Assembly: GCF_001421765.1 (NCBI RefSeq)
Contig: NZ_LMLA01000010.1
Coordinates: 159,141-223,140 of the forward strand
DNA from: Sphingomonas sp. Leaf32
GTDB lineage: Bacteria; Pseudomonadota; Alphaproteobacteria; Sphingomonadales; Sphingomonadaceae
DNA length: 64,000 nucleotides
Direction of reading: 5' to 3'
Made by a program: the position numbers and the translations under genes
Notes under the pieces: model-generated
What the model was told of the DNA's origin: nothing
Databases searched by the model: none
Seen by the model: only the letters and a program-made list of their open reading frames with translations
In this document: piece by piece, positions 29,811 through 38,692 of the stretch
Position numbering within the stretch: position 1 is the first letter of the stretch
How the letters are laid out: each line of letters begins with the position of its first letter

Positions 29811-30322
29811 TGAAATTGCCCCTGACGCTGCTCGGTGCGGCGTTGCTCGCCGCCACTCCCGCTGCGGCCCAGTCGATGGGCAGCGATGCCGCCGCGTGCA
29901 ACGCGAACCAAGGCCCGGCGATCCGCGTCAACGTGACCGGCCTGAAGGACCGGACCGGACGGCTGAAGCTGGAACTCTATCCGGCGAACGAGGATGATTT
30001 CCTGAAGGACGACCATGATCTGCGCAAGGAGGGCAAGTTCTTCCGCCGGGTCTGGGCCGACATGCCGGCGTCGGGCAACGTGCAGCTGTGCATCCGCGCG
30101 CCGTCGCCGGGGCGGTACGCGCTGCTGTTCACCCATGACCGGGACGGCCGCAACAAGTTCAATTTCATGCGCGACGGCGCAGGCTTTCCGGGTCCCGCCA
30201 AGCTCGGGCGTTCGCGTCCCAAGCTGGCGCAGGCGATCATCACCGTGCCGGCGGGCGTGGTGACGACGACGGTGCGCGCCCAGTATCTGCGCGGGCTGGG
30301 CGGTTTCGCCCCGCTCGACTGA
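29807..30322 (+). CDS. DUF2141 protein, exported
   Basis: A 171-aa protein with a signal peptide (MKLPLTLLGAALLAATPAAAQ). The mature part, with NVTGLKDRTGRLKLELYPAN and PGRYALLFTHDRDGRNKFNF, fits DUF2141, a small periplasmic beta-sandwich family of unknown role. Two adjacent ATG codons can start it; AAGGAAAGA precedes them. It overlaps the membrane protein gene upstream and is 11 bases from the glycosyltransferase downstream. Confidence 0.8.
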   Translation: MMKLPLTLLGAALLAATPAAAQSMGSDAAACNANQGPAIRVNVTGLKDRTGRLKLELYPANEDDFLKDDHDLRKEGKFFRRVWADMPASGNVQLCIRAPSPGRYALLFTHDRDGRNKFNFMRDGAGFPGPAKLGRSRPKLAQAIITVPAGVVTTTVRAQYLRGLGGFAPLD

Positions 30323-30333
30323 GCCAACCCCCG

Positions 30334-31527
30334 GTGCGCGTCGTCGACGTCAACGAATTCTACTCGCCGACCGGCGGGGGGGTCCGCACCTATATCGACC
30401 ACAAGATGACGATCATGGCCGAACTGGGCCATGAACTGATCGTCATCGCACCGGCCAAGGAAAATGCGGTCGAGGAACGGCCGGGCGGCGGACGCATCTA
30501 TTGGGTGAAGGCACCGACGCTGGTCCTCGACCCCAATTACGGCATCTTCGTGCGCGGCGGGGCGATCCATGCGCTGCTCGACGAACTACACCCCGATGTG
30601 GTCGAAGCGTCGAGTCCGTGGCGGCCCGCGACGATCGTCGCCGACTGGCCGGGCGATGCGGTGAAGGTCTATTTCGCGCATAACGACAATGTCGGCGCCT
30701 ACCCCCTGCGCTGGTTCGAACGGCTGGCCAGCCGCGAGCGGATCGAGGAGGCGTTCATGTGGTGGACGCGCTACATGGCGCGCTACCTCGCCAAGATGGA
30801 CGCGTTCGTCACCAACGGGCCGGCACTGGAAAAGCGCCATGCCGCGCGCGGGCTGACGGTCCATGCGTCGATGCCGCTCGGCATCCAGCGCGGGTTCTTC
30901 TCGCCCGAGCATCGCGACGAACAGTTGCGCGCGTCGTTGCTCGAACAGCTCGGCCTGCCGCCGGAGGGGCATTTGCTGCTCGGTCTGGGGCGGCACCACG
31001 CCGAAAAGCGCTGGCCGATGATCTTCGACGCGGTCGAGATGGCGGGCGAGCATCTGCCGGTGGGCATGATCCAGATCGGCAGCGGGGTGCATACCGGTCG
31101 CCTCGAACACCGGTTGAAGAACAGCCCGCATATCAAGCTGTTCCGCCCCGTCTACGACCGGGTCCGCCTCGCGCGGATCATGGCCAGTTGCGACGCGCTG
31201 ATCCACGGATCGGATGCTGAGCCGTTCGGGCTGGTCGGGCTGGAGGGGCTTGCATCGGGCCTGCCGCTGATCGTGCCGGACGAGGGCGGTTGCGCCGAGA
31301 TCGCCGAGCCGGACTTCGCCGAAACCTATGCCGCGCGCGATCCGCGATCGGCGGCGGATGCGATCGCGCGGATGTTCGCGCGGGACTATGATGTGGTCAA
31401 GGCGGCGGCCAATGCGGCGGCGGCACGGGTCCGCACCGACCGCGACCATGCGATCGACCTGATGCGCTATTACGAAACGCTGGTGGCGGAAAAGGCGCAG
31501 CGGTTTCCGGAGTGGTTTGCGAGATAG
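30334..31527 (+). CDS. GT4-family glycosyltransferase
   Basis: A retaining GT-B glycosyltransferase of 397 aa. The N-terminal loop NEFYSPTGGGVRTYI binds the donor phosphate region, GLGRHHAEKRW marks the start of the second Rossmann domain, and EPFGLVGLEGLASGLPLI is the E-x7-E donor motif of family GT4. Donor and acceptor are unknown; a lipid or glycan of the envelope is likely given the exported and membrane neighbours. It starts with GTG, chosen because the conserved N-terminus begins immediately after it. It has no clear Shine-Dalgarno sequence and may rely on upstream translation. Confidence 0.87.
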   Translation: MRVVDVNEFYSPTGGGVRTYIDHKMTIMAELGHELIVIAPAKENAVEERPGGGRIYWVKAPTLVLDPNYGIFVRGGAIHALLDELHPDVVEASSPWRPATIVADWPGDAVKVYFAHNDNVGAYPLRWFERLASRERIEEAFMWWTRYMARYLAKMDAFVTNGPALEKRHAARGLTVHASMPLGIQRGFFSPEHRDEQLRASLLEQLGLPPEGHLLLGLGRHHAEKRWPMIFDAVEMAGEHLPVGMIQIGSGVHTGRLEHRLKNSPHIKLFRPVYDRVRLARIMASCDALIHGSDAEPFGLVGLEGLASGLPLIVPDEGGCAEIAEPDFAETYAARDPRSAADAIARMFARDYDVVKAAANAAAARVRTDRDHAIDLMRYYETLVAEKAQRFPEWFAR

Positions 31528-31557
31528 AGTCTGATGACGTGAAACCTACCCGTTCAT

Positions 31558-31656
31558 GCTGAGTAGTGGCTGAGCTTGTCGAAGACCCGTATCGAAGCAC
31601 CTGCCCCAAACAGTCCTTCGATACGCCCCTTCGACAAGCTCAGTGGCTACTCAGGA
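31558..31656. repeat. Inverted repeat, family C (GAGCTTGTCGAAG type)
   Basis: The left arm TGAGTAGTGGCTGAGCTTG and the right arm CAAGCTCAGTGGCTACTCA are close reverse complements, continuing into TCGAAG / CTTCGA. The repeat occupies much of the 190-base gap between the convergent glycosyltransferase and pepN genes. Only one copy is in the window. Confidence 0.75.
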
Positions 31657-31687
31657 CAAGCGGCTAAGGCTGAAGTCATCAGGCTCT

Positions 31688-31718
31688 AAGCTCCTCCCCA
31701 CGAGGTGGGGAGGAGCTT
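31688..31718. terminator. Strong hairpin between convergent genes
   Basis: A perfect 14-bp stem (AAGCTCCTCCCCAC / GTGGGGAGGAGCTT) with a GAG loop ends on the pepN stop codon. No T-tract follows on either strand, so it may be a bidirectional terminator or mRNA-end structure rather than a classical terminator. Confidence 0.5.
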
Positions 31719-34312
31719 TACGACAAACTCTTCCCCACCTGCTCCAGCATGTCCTTCGATAGCCCCGGCACCGACAGGATGCGGTCCAGCTCGGCGCGCA
31801 TCAATTCGCCGCGCGCACGGTCGAACCGCCGCCAGCGGCCGAGCGGGGGCAGCATCTTGGCGGCGGTCTGCGGATTGATCCGGTCGAGTGCGATCAACTG
31901 GTCGGCCAGGAACCGGTATCCCGCACCGTCGGCGCGGTGGAACGCCTTCTGGTTCATGCTGAACGCCCCGATCAGCGCACGGGCGCGGTTGGGGTTGGTC
32001 AGCGTGAAGTCGCGGTGGCCGGCCAGTTCCGCGACCTGTTCGAACGTGTCGGCACGGGTCGACAGCGCCTGCGTGGTGAACCATTTGTCCAGCACCAGAC
32101 CGTTGTCGCGATAGCGGTTGTAGAAGATGTCGAGCGCGGCGATCCGGTCGTCCGCATCCGAATTGACCAGCGTCATCAATGCGCCCTGCCGATCGGTCAT
32201 GTTGTCGGCGCGTTCGAACTGGGCAAAGGCGATGGCGTCGGCGTCGCCCGCCCCCGATGCCGCGATATAGCCGAGCGCGACGGTGCGCAGCCGCCGCTTG
32301 CCCTTCGCATCCGGGGTATATTTGAACGCATCCGCCTCCGTCGCGGCATAGGCGGCGCGCCATTCGGACAGCAGCGCCCGGCCGATGTCGCTGCGCAACG
32401 CCTCGCGCGCGGCGAAGATCGCGTCGGGGTCGACCACGCCCATCTGGTCGCCGATGAAGCTGTCGGAGGGGAGCAGGACGGCTTCCGCCACGAACGCGCG
32501 GTCGAGCCGGTCGTCGGCCAGCGTATTGGCGATGGCGTCGATCACCGCGCCATGATCGCCATGCCCGCTGGCGACCGAGGCGACCAGCGTGTCGAGCATC
32601 AGCTGCTGCATGGCCTCGTACCGGGCGAACGGATCGTCGTCCTGCGCGCTCAGGAAGGCGAGGTCGGCCGAGGTCCGGTCGGTCTCGACGATGACCGGCG
32701 CGGAAAAGCCGCGATTGATCGACAGCACCGGGCGTTCGGTGACGGCTTCGAAGGTGATGCTGGCAGTGTCCTGATCGAACAGGAACAGGCGTTCGTCGCT
32801 TAACGGACGGCCGGTTTCCGCACCGAACAGCCGGAGCTTGAGCGGCAGGACCATCGGCAGCTTGGTCGCCTGGCCCGGCGTCGGCGGGACGCCTTGCCGC
32901 AGCGACAGCGTGGCGCGGCCACCGCCGGGCACATGCTCCAGCGTCGCCGACACGCGCGGGGTGCCGGCCTGTTCGTACCAGCGGCGGAACGCGGTCAGGT
33001 CGACGCCCGAGGCATTCTCCATCGCCACCACGAAATCCTCGCACGTCGCCGCCGTGCCGTCATGGCGGCTGAAATACAGGTCGGTGCCGGCGCGGAACGC
33101 GGTTTTGCCCAGGATCGTGGCGATCATCCGCACGACCTCCGCCCCCTTGTTATAGATGGTGGCGGTGTAGAAGTTGCTGATCTCCTGATAGGCGTCGGGC
33201 CGGATCGGATGCGCCAGCGGTCCGGCATCCTCGGGAAACTGCGACGCGCGCAGCGACCGGACATCCTCGATCCGCTTGACCGCCGCCGACCCCTGATCGG
33301 CGGAGAATTGCTGGTCGCGCAGGACGGTGAAGCCCTCCTTCAGCGACAGCTGGAACCAGTCGCGACAGGTGACGCGGTTGCCCGACCAGTTGTGGAAATA
33401 TTCGTGCGCGACGACGGCGGCGATGCCGTCATAGTCGTAATCGGTCGCGGTATCGGGGTCGGCTAGGGTGTAGCGGCTGTTGAATATGTTCAGCCCCTTA
33501 TTCTCCATCGCCCCGAAATTGAAATCGTCGACCGCGACGATGTTGAACACGTCGAGGTCATATTCGCGGCCATAGACGCGCTCGTCCCATGCCATCGAGG
33601 TCTTGAGCGCGCGCATCGCATGGTCGGTCTTGGCCAGATCGGGCGCACGGACCCAGATGCCGAGTTGCACCTCGCGGCCCGATGCGGTCACGAACTGCGC
33701 GCGGTTCGCAACCAGATCGCCCGCGACCAGCGCGAAGAGATAGCTGGGCTTGGGGAACGGGTCCGACCATTCGGCCCAGTGGCGGCCATCGTCCAGATCA
33801 CCGGACGCGACCGGATCGCCATTCGCCAGCAGCACCGGGAAGCGTGTCTTGTCGGCGATCATCTTTACCCGGTAGCGGCTGAGGATGTCGGGCCGGTCGG
33901 GGAAGAAGGTGATGCGGCGGAACCCCTCCGCCTCGCACTGGGTGCACAGGTTGCCGCCCGAGGCATAGAGGCCCATCAACTGGGTGTTGGCCTGCGGTTC
34001 GATCACCACCTCGGTCGTGACCTCGTGCCGGTCGCCGGGCAGGTCGAGGATCAGCGCGCCGTCCTCCAGCCGCCAATCGTTCCGCGCCTGTCCGTCGACC
34101 AGCACCGAACGCGGCGTCAGCCCGTCGCCGTCGAGCCGCAGCGGTCCTCCGTCATTTCCAGTGACGACCATCGTCGCGGTAACCCGCGTCGCCTGCGGAT
34201 CGAGGTCGAATTCCAGCGCGATCTCCGGCACACGCCATGCCGGCGGGCGATAATCGGTGCGGCGGATGACGGGCGGGGTCATCGGGGTACGCGTCGCATC
34301 GACCATCATCAT
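31718..34312 (-). CDS. pepN: Aminopeptidase N (M1 family)
   Basis: PepN removes N-terminal residues from peptides in the cytoplasm. The M1 motifs are complete: GAMEN at 267-271, HEYFHNWSGNRVT with zinc ligands His303 and His307, and the third ligand Glu326 in SLKEGFT. At 864 aa it is close to the E. coli enzyme (870 aa). The start at 34312 is the first of three ATG codons and has GAAGG five to six bases upstream. It is divergent from the M28 peptidase pair, which makes this a small peptidase region. Confidence 0.96.
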   Translation of the reverse strand: MMMVDATRTPMTPPVIRRTDYRPPAWRVPEIALEFDLDPQATRVTATMVVTGNDGGPLRLDGDGLTPRSVLVDGQARNDWRLEDGALILDLPGDRHEVTTEVVIEPQANTQLMGLYASGGNLCTQCEAEGFRRITFFPDRPDILSRYRVKMIADKTRFPVLLANGDPVASGDLDDGRHWAEWSDPFPKPSYLFALVAGDLVANRAQFVTASGREVQLGIWVRAPDLAKTDHAMRALKTSMAWDERVYGREYDLDVFNIVAVDDFNFGAMENKGLNIFNSRYTLADPDTATDYDYDGIAAVVAHEYFHNWSGNRVTCRDWFQLSLKEGFTVLRDQQFSADQGSAAVKRIEDVRSLRASQFPEDAGPLAHPIRPDAYQEISNFYTATIYNKGAEVVRMIATILGKTAFRAGTDLYFSRHDGTAATCEDFVVAMENASGVDLTAFRRWYEQAGTPRVSATLEHVPGGGRATLSLRQGVPPTPGQATKLPMVLPLKLRLFGAETGRPLSDERLFLFDQDTASITFEAVTERPVLSINRGFSAPVIVETDRTSADLAFLSAQDDDPFARYEAMQQLMLDTLVASVASGHGDHGAVIDAIANTLADDRLDRAFVAEAVLLPSDSFIGDQMGVVDPDAIFAAREALRSDIGRALLSEWRAAYAATEADAFKYTPDAKGKRRLRTVALGYIAASGAGDADAIAFAQFERADNMTDRQGALMTLVNSDADDRIAALDIFYNRYRDNGLVLDKWFTTQALSTRADTFEQVAELAGHRDFTLTNPNRARALIGAFSMNQKAFHRADGAGYRFLADQLIALDRINPQTAAKMLPPLGRWRRFDRARGELMRAELDRILSVPGLSKDMLEQVGKSLS

Positions 34313-34403
34313 TCTCGACCTTCATTCACGGCCGCGACCCGCGTTGCGTGGGGCCACGGCACAAGCTACGCCTGTATCTATGGTCGCTTGTCGAAGGATT
34401 CCA

Positions 34404-36077
34404 ATGTTCCGTCCAGCCTTGTTGCTCGGTCTTCTCATCAGCACTGCCGCGATCGCACAGGATGCGCCGCCAGCCCCGGCTCCCGCCGCGCCAACCGCCG
34501 CCGAATTGCAGATGCGCAATGGCGAGCTGAACGCCGTACTGCCGCCCGCGCAGGCGGCGATGAAGGCGCACGTCATGTTTCTGGCCAGCGACGCGATGCG
34601 CGGGCGCGATGCCGGGTCGCCCGAATATGACATCGCCGCCAATTACGTCGCGTCGCAATTCTATGCGGCGGGCCTGCGTCCGGCGGGCGACGATGGCAGC
34701 TATCTGCAGAAGGTGCCGCTCATCAAGGTCGGTCCGGCGGACATAGGCAAGCTGAGCCTGAACGGGCAGGCGCTGACTTTCGGCCAGGATTATCTGCCGG
34801 GCGTCAATCCGGCGGCGGCGGAAACCACGCTGGCCGCGCCGGTGGTCTATGTCGGCTATGGCGTGGTGTCGCCGACGCGCGACGACTATGCCGGGCTGGA
34901 CGTGCGCGGCAAGATCGTGGCAGTGGTGCGCGGCGCGCCGGACGGCCTCGACAGCGAGGAAGCGGCGCATTTCGGCGGCCTGCCGGCCAAGGCGGCGATC
35001 GCGAAGGCCAAGGGCGCGATCGGCATCATCGCGCTGCAGACGCCGGAGGTTTCCGTGCGGATGCCGATGGCCAAGACGGTGGCGACCGCCCAGCCGACTA
35101 GCGTTACCTGGGCCGAGGCCGATGGCAAGGGGCACATCATGGGCGGTGGCGTTCCTACGCTGGCGACGCTCTCTGCCGCCGGTGCCGAAAAGCTGTTCGC
35201 CGGGTCGGGCATGAGCTGGGCCAAGGCCGCGACCGCGCTGTCGGGCAAGGGGAAGTTTCGTGGCACGGCGCTGAAGCCGACGCTGGCCGTCGCGATCAAG
35301 ACCGTCACGACTCCGCTGCCCAGCTACAACGTTGCCGGGATCCTGCCGGGTAGCGATCCGACCGTCGCGCCGGAAACGGTCGTGCTGTCGGCGCATCTCG
35401 ACCATGTCGGCGTGGGATCGCCCAACAAGAAGGGCGACACGATCTATAACGGCGCGATGGACAATGCGGTCGGCATCGCTTCGCTGATCGAGGAGGCCAA
35501 GCGGTTCAAGGCGGCGGGCAAGGCGCCGCGCCGCTCGATCCTGTTCCTAGCGGTCACCGCCGAAGAAAAGGGGCTGGTCGGCTCCGACTATTTCGCCAAC
35601 AACCCGACGATCGATAAGGCGCGGATGGTCGCCGACGTCAATCTCGACATGCCGATCATCACCTACAAGTTCACCGACGTCATCGCCTTCGGCGCGGCGC
35701 GGTCGAGCCTGGGCGATATCGTGAAGCGCGCGGCGGCGACGGCGGGCGCGACCTTCTCGCCCGATCCGATGCCGGAAATGGCACTGTTCGTGCGGTCGGA
35801 TCACTATCGCTTCGTGCAGCAGGGCGTGCCGTCGGTCTTCCTGTGGCCGGGCACGTCGGGGCCGGGCAAGGCGGCGGTCGATGCGTTCTTCGCCAACAAC
35901 TACCACCAGCCGTCGGACGAAGTGGTGCAGGGGCCGCCGATCGACTGGGAATCGGGCGAACGCTTCATCAACGTCAATTACCAGATCGCCCGCGACATCG
36001 CCGACGCGCCGCAGCGTCCGGCGTGGAACAAGGGTGATTTCTTCGGCACGCTGTATAACGGGTATGGCGCGAAATAA
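34404..36077 (+). CDS. M28-family metallopeptidase with PA domain, exported (copy 1)
   Basis: A 557-aa exported zinc peptidase. After a signal peptide (MFRPALLLGLLISTAAIAQ) comes an N-terminal segment, a protease-associated insert (VVYVGYGVVSPTRDDYAGLDVRGKIV), then the two-zinc peptidase: SAHLDHVG, NGAMDNAVG, TAEEKGLVGSDYF with the catalytic Glu pair, NLDMP, and a final His in RSDHYRFV. Family members are aminopeptidases or carboxypeptidases; the specificity is open. The ATG has AAGGA six bases upstream, and in-frame upstream codons lack a signal sequence. The next gene is a paralogue. Confidence 0.9.
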   Translation: MFRPALLLGLLISTAAIAQDAPPAPAPAAPTAAELQMRNGELNAVLPPAQAAMKAHVMFLASDAMRGRDAGSPEYDIAANYVASQFYAAGLRPAGDDGSYLQKVPLIKVGPADIGKLSLNGQALTFGQDYLPGVNPAAAETTLAAPVVYVGYGVVSPTRDDYAGLDVRGKIVAVVRGAPDGLDSEEAAHFGGLPAKAAIAKAKGAIGIIALQTPEVSVRMPMAKTVATAQPTSVTWAEADGKGHIMGGGVPTLATLSAAGAEKLFAGSGMSWAKAATALSGKGKFRGTALKPTLAVAIKTVTTPLPSYNVAGILPGSDPTVAPETVVLSAHLDHVGVGSPNKKGDTIYNGAMDNAVGIASLIEEAKRFKAAGKAPRRSILFLAVTAEEKGLVGSDYFANNPTIDKARMVADVNLDMPIITYKFTDVIAFGAARSSLGDIVKRAAATAGATFSPDPMPEMALFVRSDHYRFVQQGVPSVFLWPGTSGPGKAAVDAFFANNYHQPSDEVVQGPPIDWESGERFINVNYQIARDIADAPQRPAWNKGDFFGTLYNGYGAK

Positions 36078-36090
36078 CTCTGGCTTGCCA

Positions 36091-36118
36091 CGTCATCCCG
36101 GCCTTCGCCGGGATGACG
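36091..36118. repeat. Single palindromic repeat, family A (CATCCCGGC type)
   Basis: A perfect 12-bp stem (CGTCATCCCGGC / GCCGGGATGACG) with a CTTC loop lies between the two M28 peptidase genes. Confidence 0.8.
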
Positions 36119-36146
36119 AATTCTGATGACGTGATTGAGGATTTTC

Positions 36147-37760
36147 ATGCGCGTTCTTCCGCTTGCGCTGTTGCTGGCATCTACGGGTGCGCTCGCCCAG
36201 ACCGCACAATTGACCCCGGACGAGGCGGCGATGCGAGCGCATGTCGCGTTCCTCGCCTCCGACGAAATGAAGGGGCGCGCGCCGGGCACACCCGAATATG
36301 ATCGCGCGGCCGCATATGTCGCCGATCAGATGCGCGCCGCCGGGCTGACACCGGCGGGTGATGACGGCACCTATCTGCAACGCGTTCCGCTCGCCTCCGC
36401 CGTGCCGGCAGGGAAGGGCAGCCTGCGTGCCGCCGGGCGACCGGCGCTGATCTTCGGCAGCGATTACCTGACCTCGACCAGCTTTCTCGAACCCGATTTC
36501 CGCCGGTCGGGTGAGATCGTGTTCGTCGGGCGCGGCGTGGTCGATCCGGCGCACGGCATCGACGATTATGCCGGGCTGGACGTGCGGGGCAGGATCGTCG
36601 CCTATCTCTACGGCGCGCCGGCCAGCCTGCCGAGCGAGATCCGCGCGCATCTGGGCAGCGGCGATACCAAGCGGGAGACGGCGGCGGCGCACGGTGCGAT
36701 CGGCGTGATTCAGATCGAAAGCACCGAACAGACGCATCGCTATCCCTTCAGCTACCTGATGTCGGTCTATCGCAGCCCGCGCATGACATGGGTCGGCAAG
36801 GACGGGCGGCCGCAGGTGCCGGGCAGCGGGGCGCCGTCGGTCGCGTCGCTGAGCGCCGGCGGCGCGGCCAAGCTGTTCGCCGGTTCCGCGCTCGACTGGG
36901 CGGCGGTGGTGAAGGCCGATGCCGCCGTGCAGGCGCTGCCGCGCGGGGCCAGCGGTGTGGCGGTGACGACCCGGCAGCGATCGAAGGTGACGCGCTTCGC
37001 CAGCAGCAACGTCGTCGGCGTGCTGCCAGGCAGCGACCCGGCATTGCGCGGCGAATATGTCGCGCTGTCGGCACATCTCGACCATATCGGCATCTCGACC
37101 GACCCGACATTGCCCAAGGGCGCGGACGTCATCAACAACGGCGCGATGGACAATGGCGTCGGCGCGGCGGCGATGATCGAGGTGGCGAAGCAGTTCGCCG
37201 CCGATCCGCGCAAACCCCGCCGCAGCCTGATCTTCGTCAGCGTGACGGCGGAGGAAAAGGGCCTGATCGGCAGCGAATATTTCGCGATGCACCCGACCGT
37301 GCCCAAAGGATCGATCGTCGCGGACGTCAATCTCGACATGCCGATCCTGTCCTATCGGTTTCAGGACATGGTCGCGATCGGCGCCGACCATTCGACCGTC
37401 GCGCAGGCGGTCAAGCGCGCGGCCGGCAAGCGCGGCATCGCGCTTAGCCCCGATCCAGAGCCGGAAGAGGCGATCTTCGTGCGGTCCGACCATTACAGCT
37501 TCGTCAAGGCGGGTATCCCGGCAGTGTCGCTCGACACCGGCTGGGTCGGGCCGGGCAAGGCGGCGGTCGCCGACTTTTTGGCCAACCGCTATCACCAGCC
37601 GGGCGACGACATGCGCCAGACGTTCGACTGGACCGCGGGGCGGGTGTTCGTCGCGATCAACCACGACATCGCGCTCGACCTCGCCGATGCCGACGGGCGG
37701 CCACGGTGGAACAAGGGCGATTATTTCGGGCTGCTATATCATGGCTATGGGGCGAAGTGA
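36147..37760 (+). CDS. M28-family metallopeptidase with PA domain, exported (copy 2)
   Basis: This 537-aa protein has the same plan as the preceding gene: signal peptide (MRVLPLALLLASTGALAQ), PA-type insert with DDYAGLDVRGRIV, and peptidase motifs SAHLDHIG, NNGAMDNGVG, TAEEKGLIGSEYF, NLDMPIL and RSDHYSFV. Both end in NKGD(Y/F)FG...GYGAK, so they arose by tandem duplication. The ATG at 36147 follows GAGGA; the TTG four codons earlier is less likely. The sequences have diverged mainly in the PA insert, suggesting different substrates. Confidence 0.9.
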   Translation: MRVLPLALLLASTGALAQTAQLTPDEAAMRAHVAFLASDEMKGRAPGTPEYDRAAAYVADQMRAAGLTPAGDDGTYLQRVPLASAVPAGKGSLRAAGRPALIFGSDYLTSTSFLEPDFRRSGEIVFVGRGVVDPAHGIDDYAGLDVRGRIVAYLYGAPASLPSEIRAHLGSGDTKRETAAAHGAIGVIQIESTEQTHRYPFSYLMSVYRSPRMTWVGKDGRPQVPGSGAPSVASLSAGGAAKLFAGSALDWAAVVKADAAVQALPRGASGVAVTTRQRSKVTRFASSNVVGVLPGSDPALRGEYVALSAHLDHIGISTDPTLPKGADVINNGAMDNGVGAAAMIEVAKQFAADPRKPRRSLIFVSVTAEEKGLIGSEYFAMHPTVPKGSIVADVNLDMPILSYRFQDMVAIGADHSTVAQAVKRAAGKRGIALSPDPEPEEAIFVRSDHYSFVKAGIPAVSLDTGWVGPGKAAVADFLANRYHQPGDDMRQTFDWTAGRVFVAINHDIALDLADADGRPRWNKGDYFGLLYHGYGAK

Positions 37761-37790
37761 GCGGGGAGGCTTCCCGACCCACTGCCAAAA

Positions 37791-37835
37791 TGCGTCATCC
37801 TCGCCGCAGGCGGCCCCAGCCTGCGCTGGGGCGAC
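37791..37835. repeat. Degenerate family A palindrome
   Basis: GTCATCCTCGCCGCAGGCGG and CCCAGCCTGCGCTGGGGCGACG form one imperfect and one good hairpin in the 104-base gap before the epimerase-like gene. Confidence 0.5.
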
Positions 37836-37864
37836 GAGAGAGCGTGAAGGGGTAAGATGAACCG

Positions 37865-38692
37865 ATGCGCCTCCTGATTTTCGGCATGGGCTATGCTTCC
37901 CGCGCCATCGCCGCGCGGCTGGAGCCGCATGGCTGGCGCGTGGTCGGCACGACGCGGGACGGGCGCGGCGGCACCATCGCCTTTGCCGATCACGACCGTA
38001 TCCGGTTCGAAGCCGGGCAGGCGACCGCGATCCTGTCCAGCGTCCCGCCCGACGCCGATGGCGATCCGGTACTGCGCGAGTATCGCGATCTGCTCGACCG
38101 TCCTACGCTCGCCTATCTGTCGTCGACCGGCGTCTATGGCGATGCGGGCGGCGGCTGGGTCGATGAGAGCGCACCGATCGAGGGTCGCCGCCAGAACCGC
38201 AACGACGCCGATGCGGCATGGCTGGCGCTGGGGGCGCGGGTGTTCCGCCTGCCCGGCATCTATGGCCCCGGCCGCTCGCCGCTGGACCGCGTCGCAGGCG
38301 GCGAGGCCCACCGCGTCGACAGTCCCGGTCAGGTGTTCAGCCGCGTCCATGTCGCCGACATCGCCGATGGCGTGGCGCGGGGGCTGTCGGGACCGGCGGG
38401 GGCCTATAATCTGTCCGACGACCTGCCCGCGCCGCAGAACGACGTGGTGGTCCATGCCGCGCGGCTGCTCGGGCTGGAGCCGCCGCCCTTCGTGCCGCTG
38501 GAAACGCTCAGCCCGATGGCGCGCGCCTTCTATGGCGAGAACCGGAGGGTGGCGAACGGGCGGGCGAAGCGGGTGCTCGGCTGGCGTCCGGCCTATCCCG
38601 ATTACCGGTTCGGCCTGCGCGCCTTGAGTGCCACGACCAGCCCGGCCAGCGCCAGCAGCGCGCCGCCGCCGGCCAGCGGCGACCAGCGATAG
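37865..38692 (+). CDS. NAD-dependent epimerase/dehydratase-like protein
   Basis: An extended-SDR-like Rossmann protein of 275 aa with the N-terminal nucleotide motif LIFGMGYASRAIA, the strand TLAYLSSTGVYGD, and RLPGIYGPGRSPLD. It resembles the YeeZ-type NAD(P)-binding proteins whose substrate is unknown. The catalytic YxxxK Lys is not obvious (the segment reads NRNDADAAW), so it may be a redox-inactive or differently acting member. The conserved part ends near residue 250; the last ~30 residues are low-complexity Ala/Ser/Pro and lie antisense to the end of the exporter gene. Confidence 0.8.
   Translation: MRLLIFGMGYASRAIAARLEPHGWRVVGTTRDGRGGTIAFADHDRIRFEAGQATAILSSVPPDADGDPVLREYRDLLDRPTLAYLSSTGVYGDAGGGWVDESAPIEGRRQNRNDADAAWLALGARVFRLPGIYGPGRSPLDRVAGGEAHRVDSPGQVFSRVHVADIADGVARGLSGPAGAYNLSDDLPAPQNDVVVHAARLLGLEPPPFVPLETLSPMARAFYGENRRVANGRAKRVLGWRPAYPDYRFGLRALSATTSPASASSAPPPASGDQR

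Noticed and set aside
36093..37664. Open frame of 523 codons antisense to the second M28 peptidase
   Set aside because: Mirror of a coding gene with no domain or signal; the peptidase strand carries all catalytic motifs.
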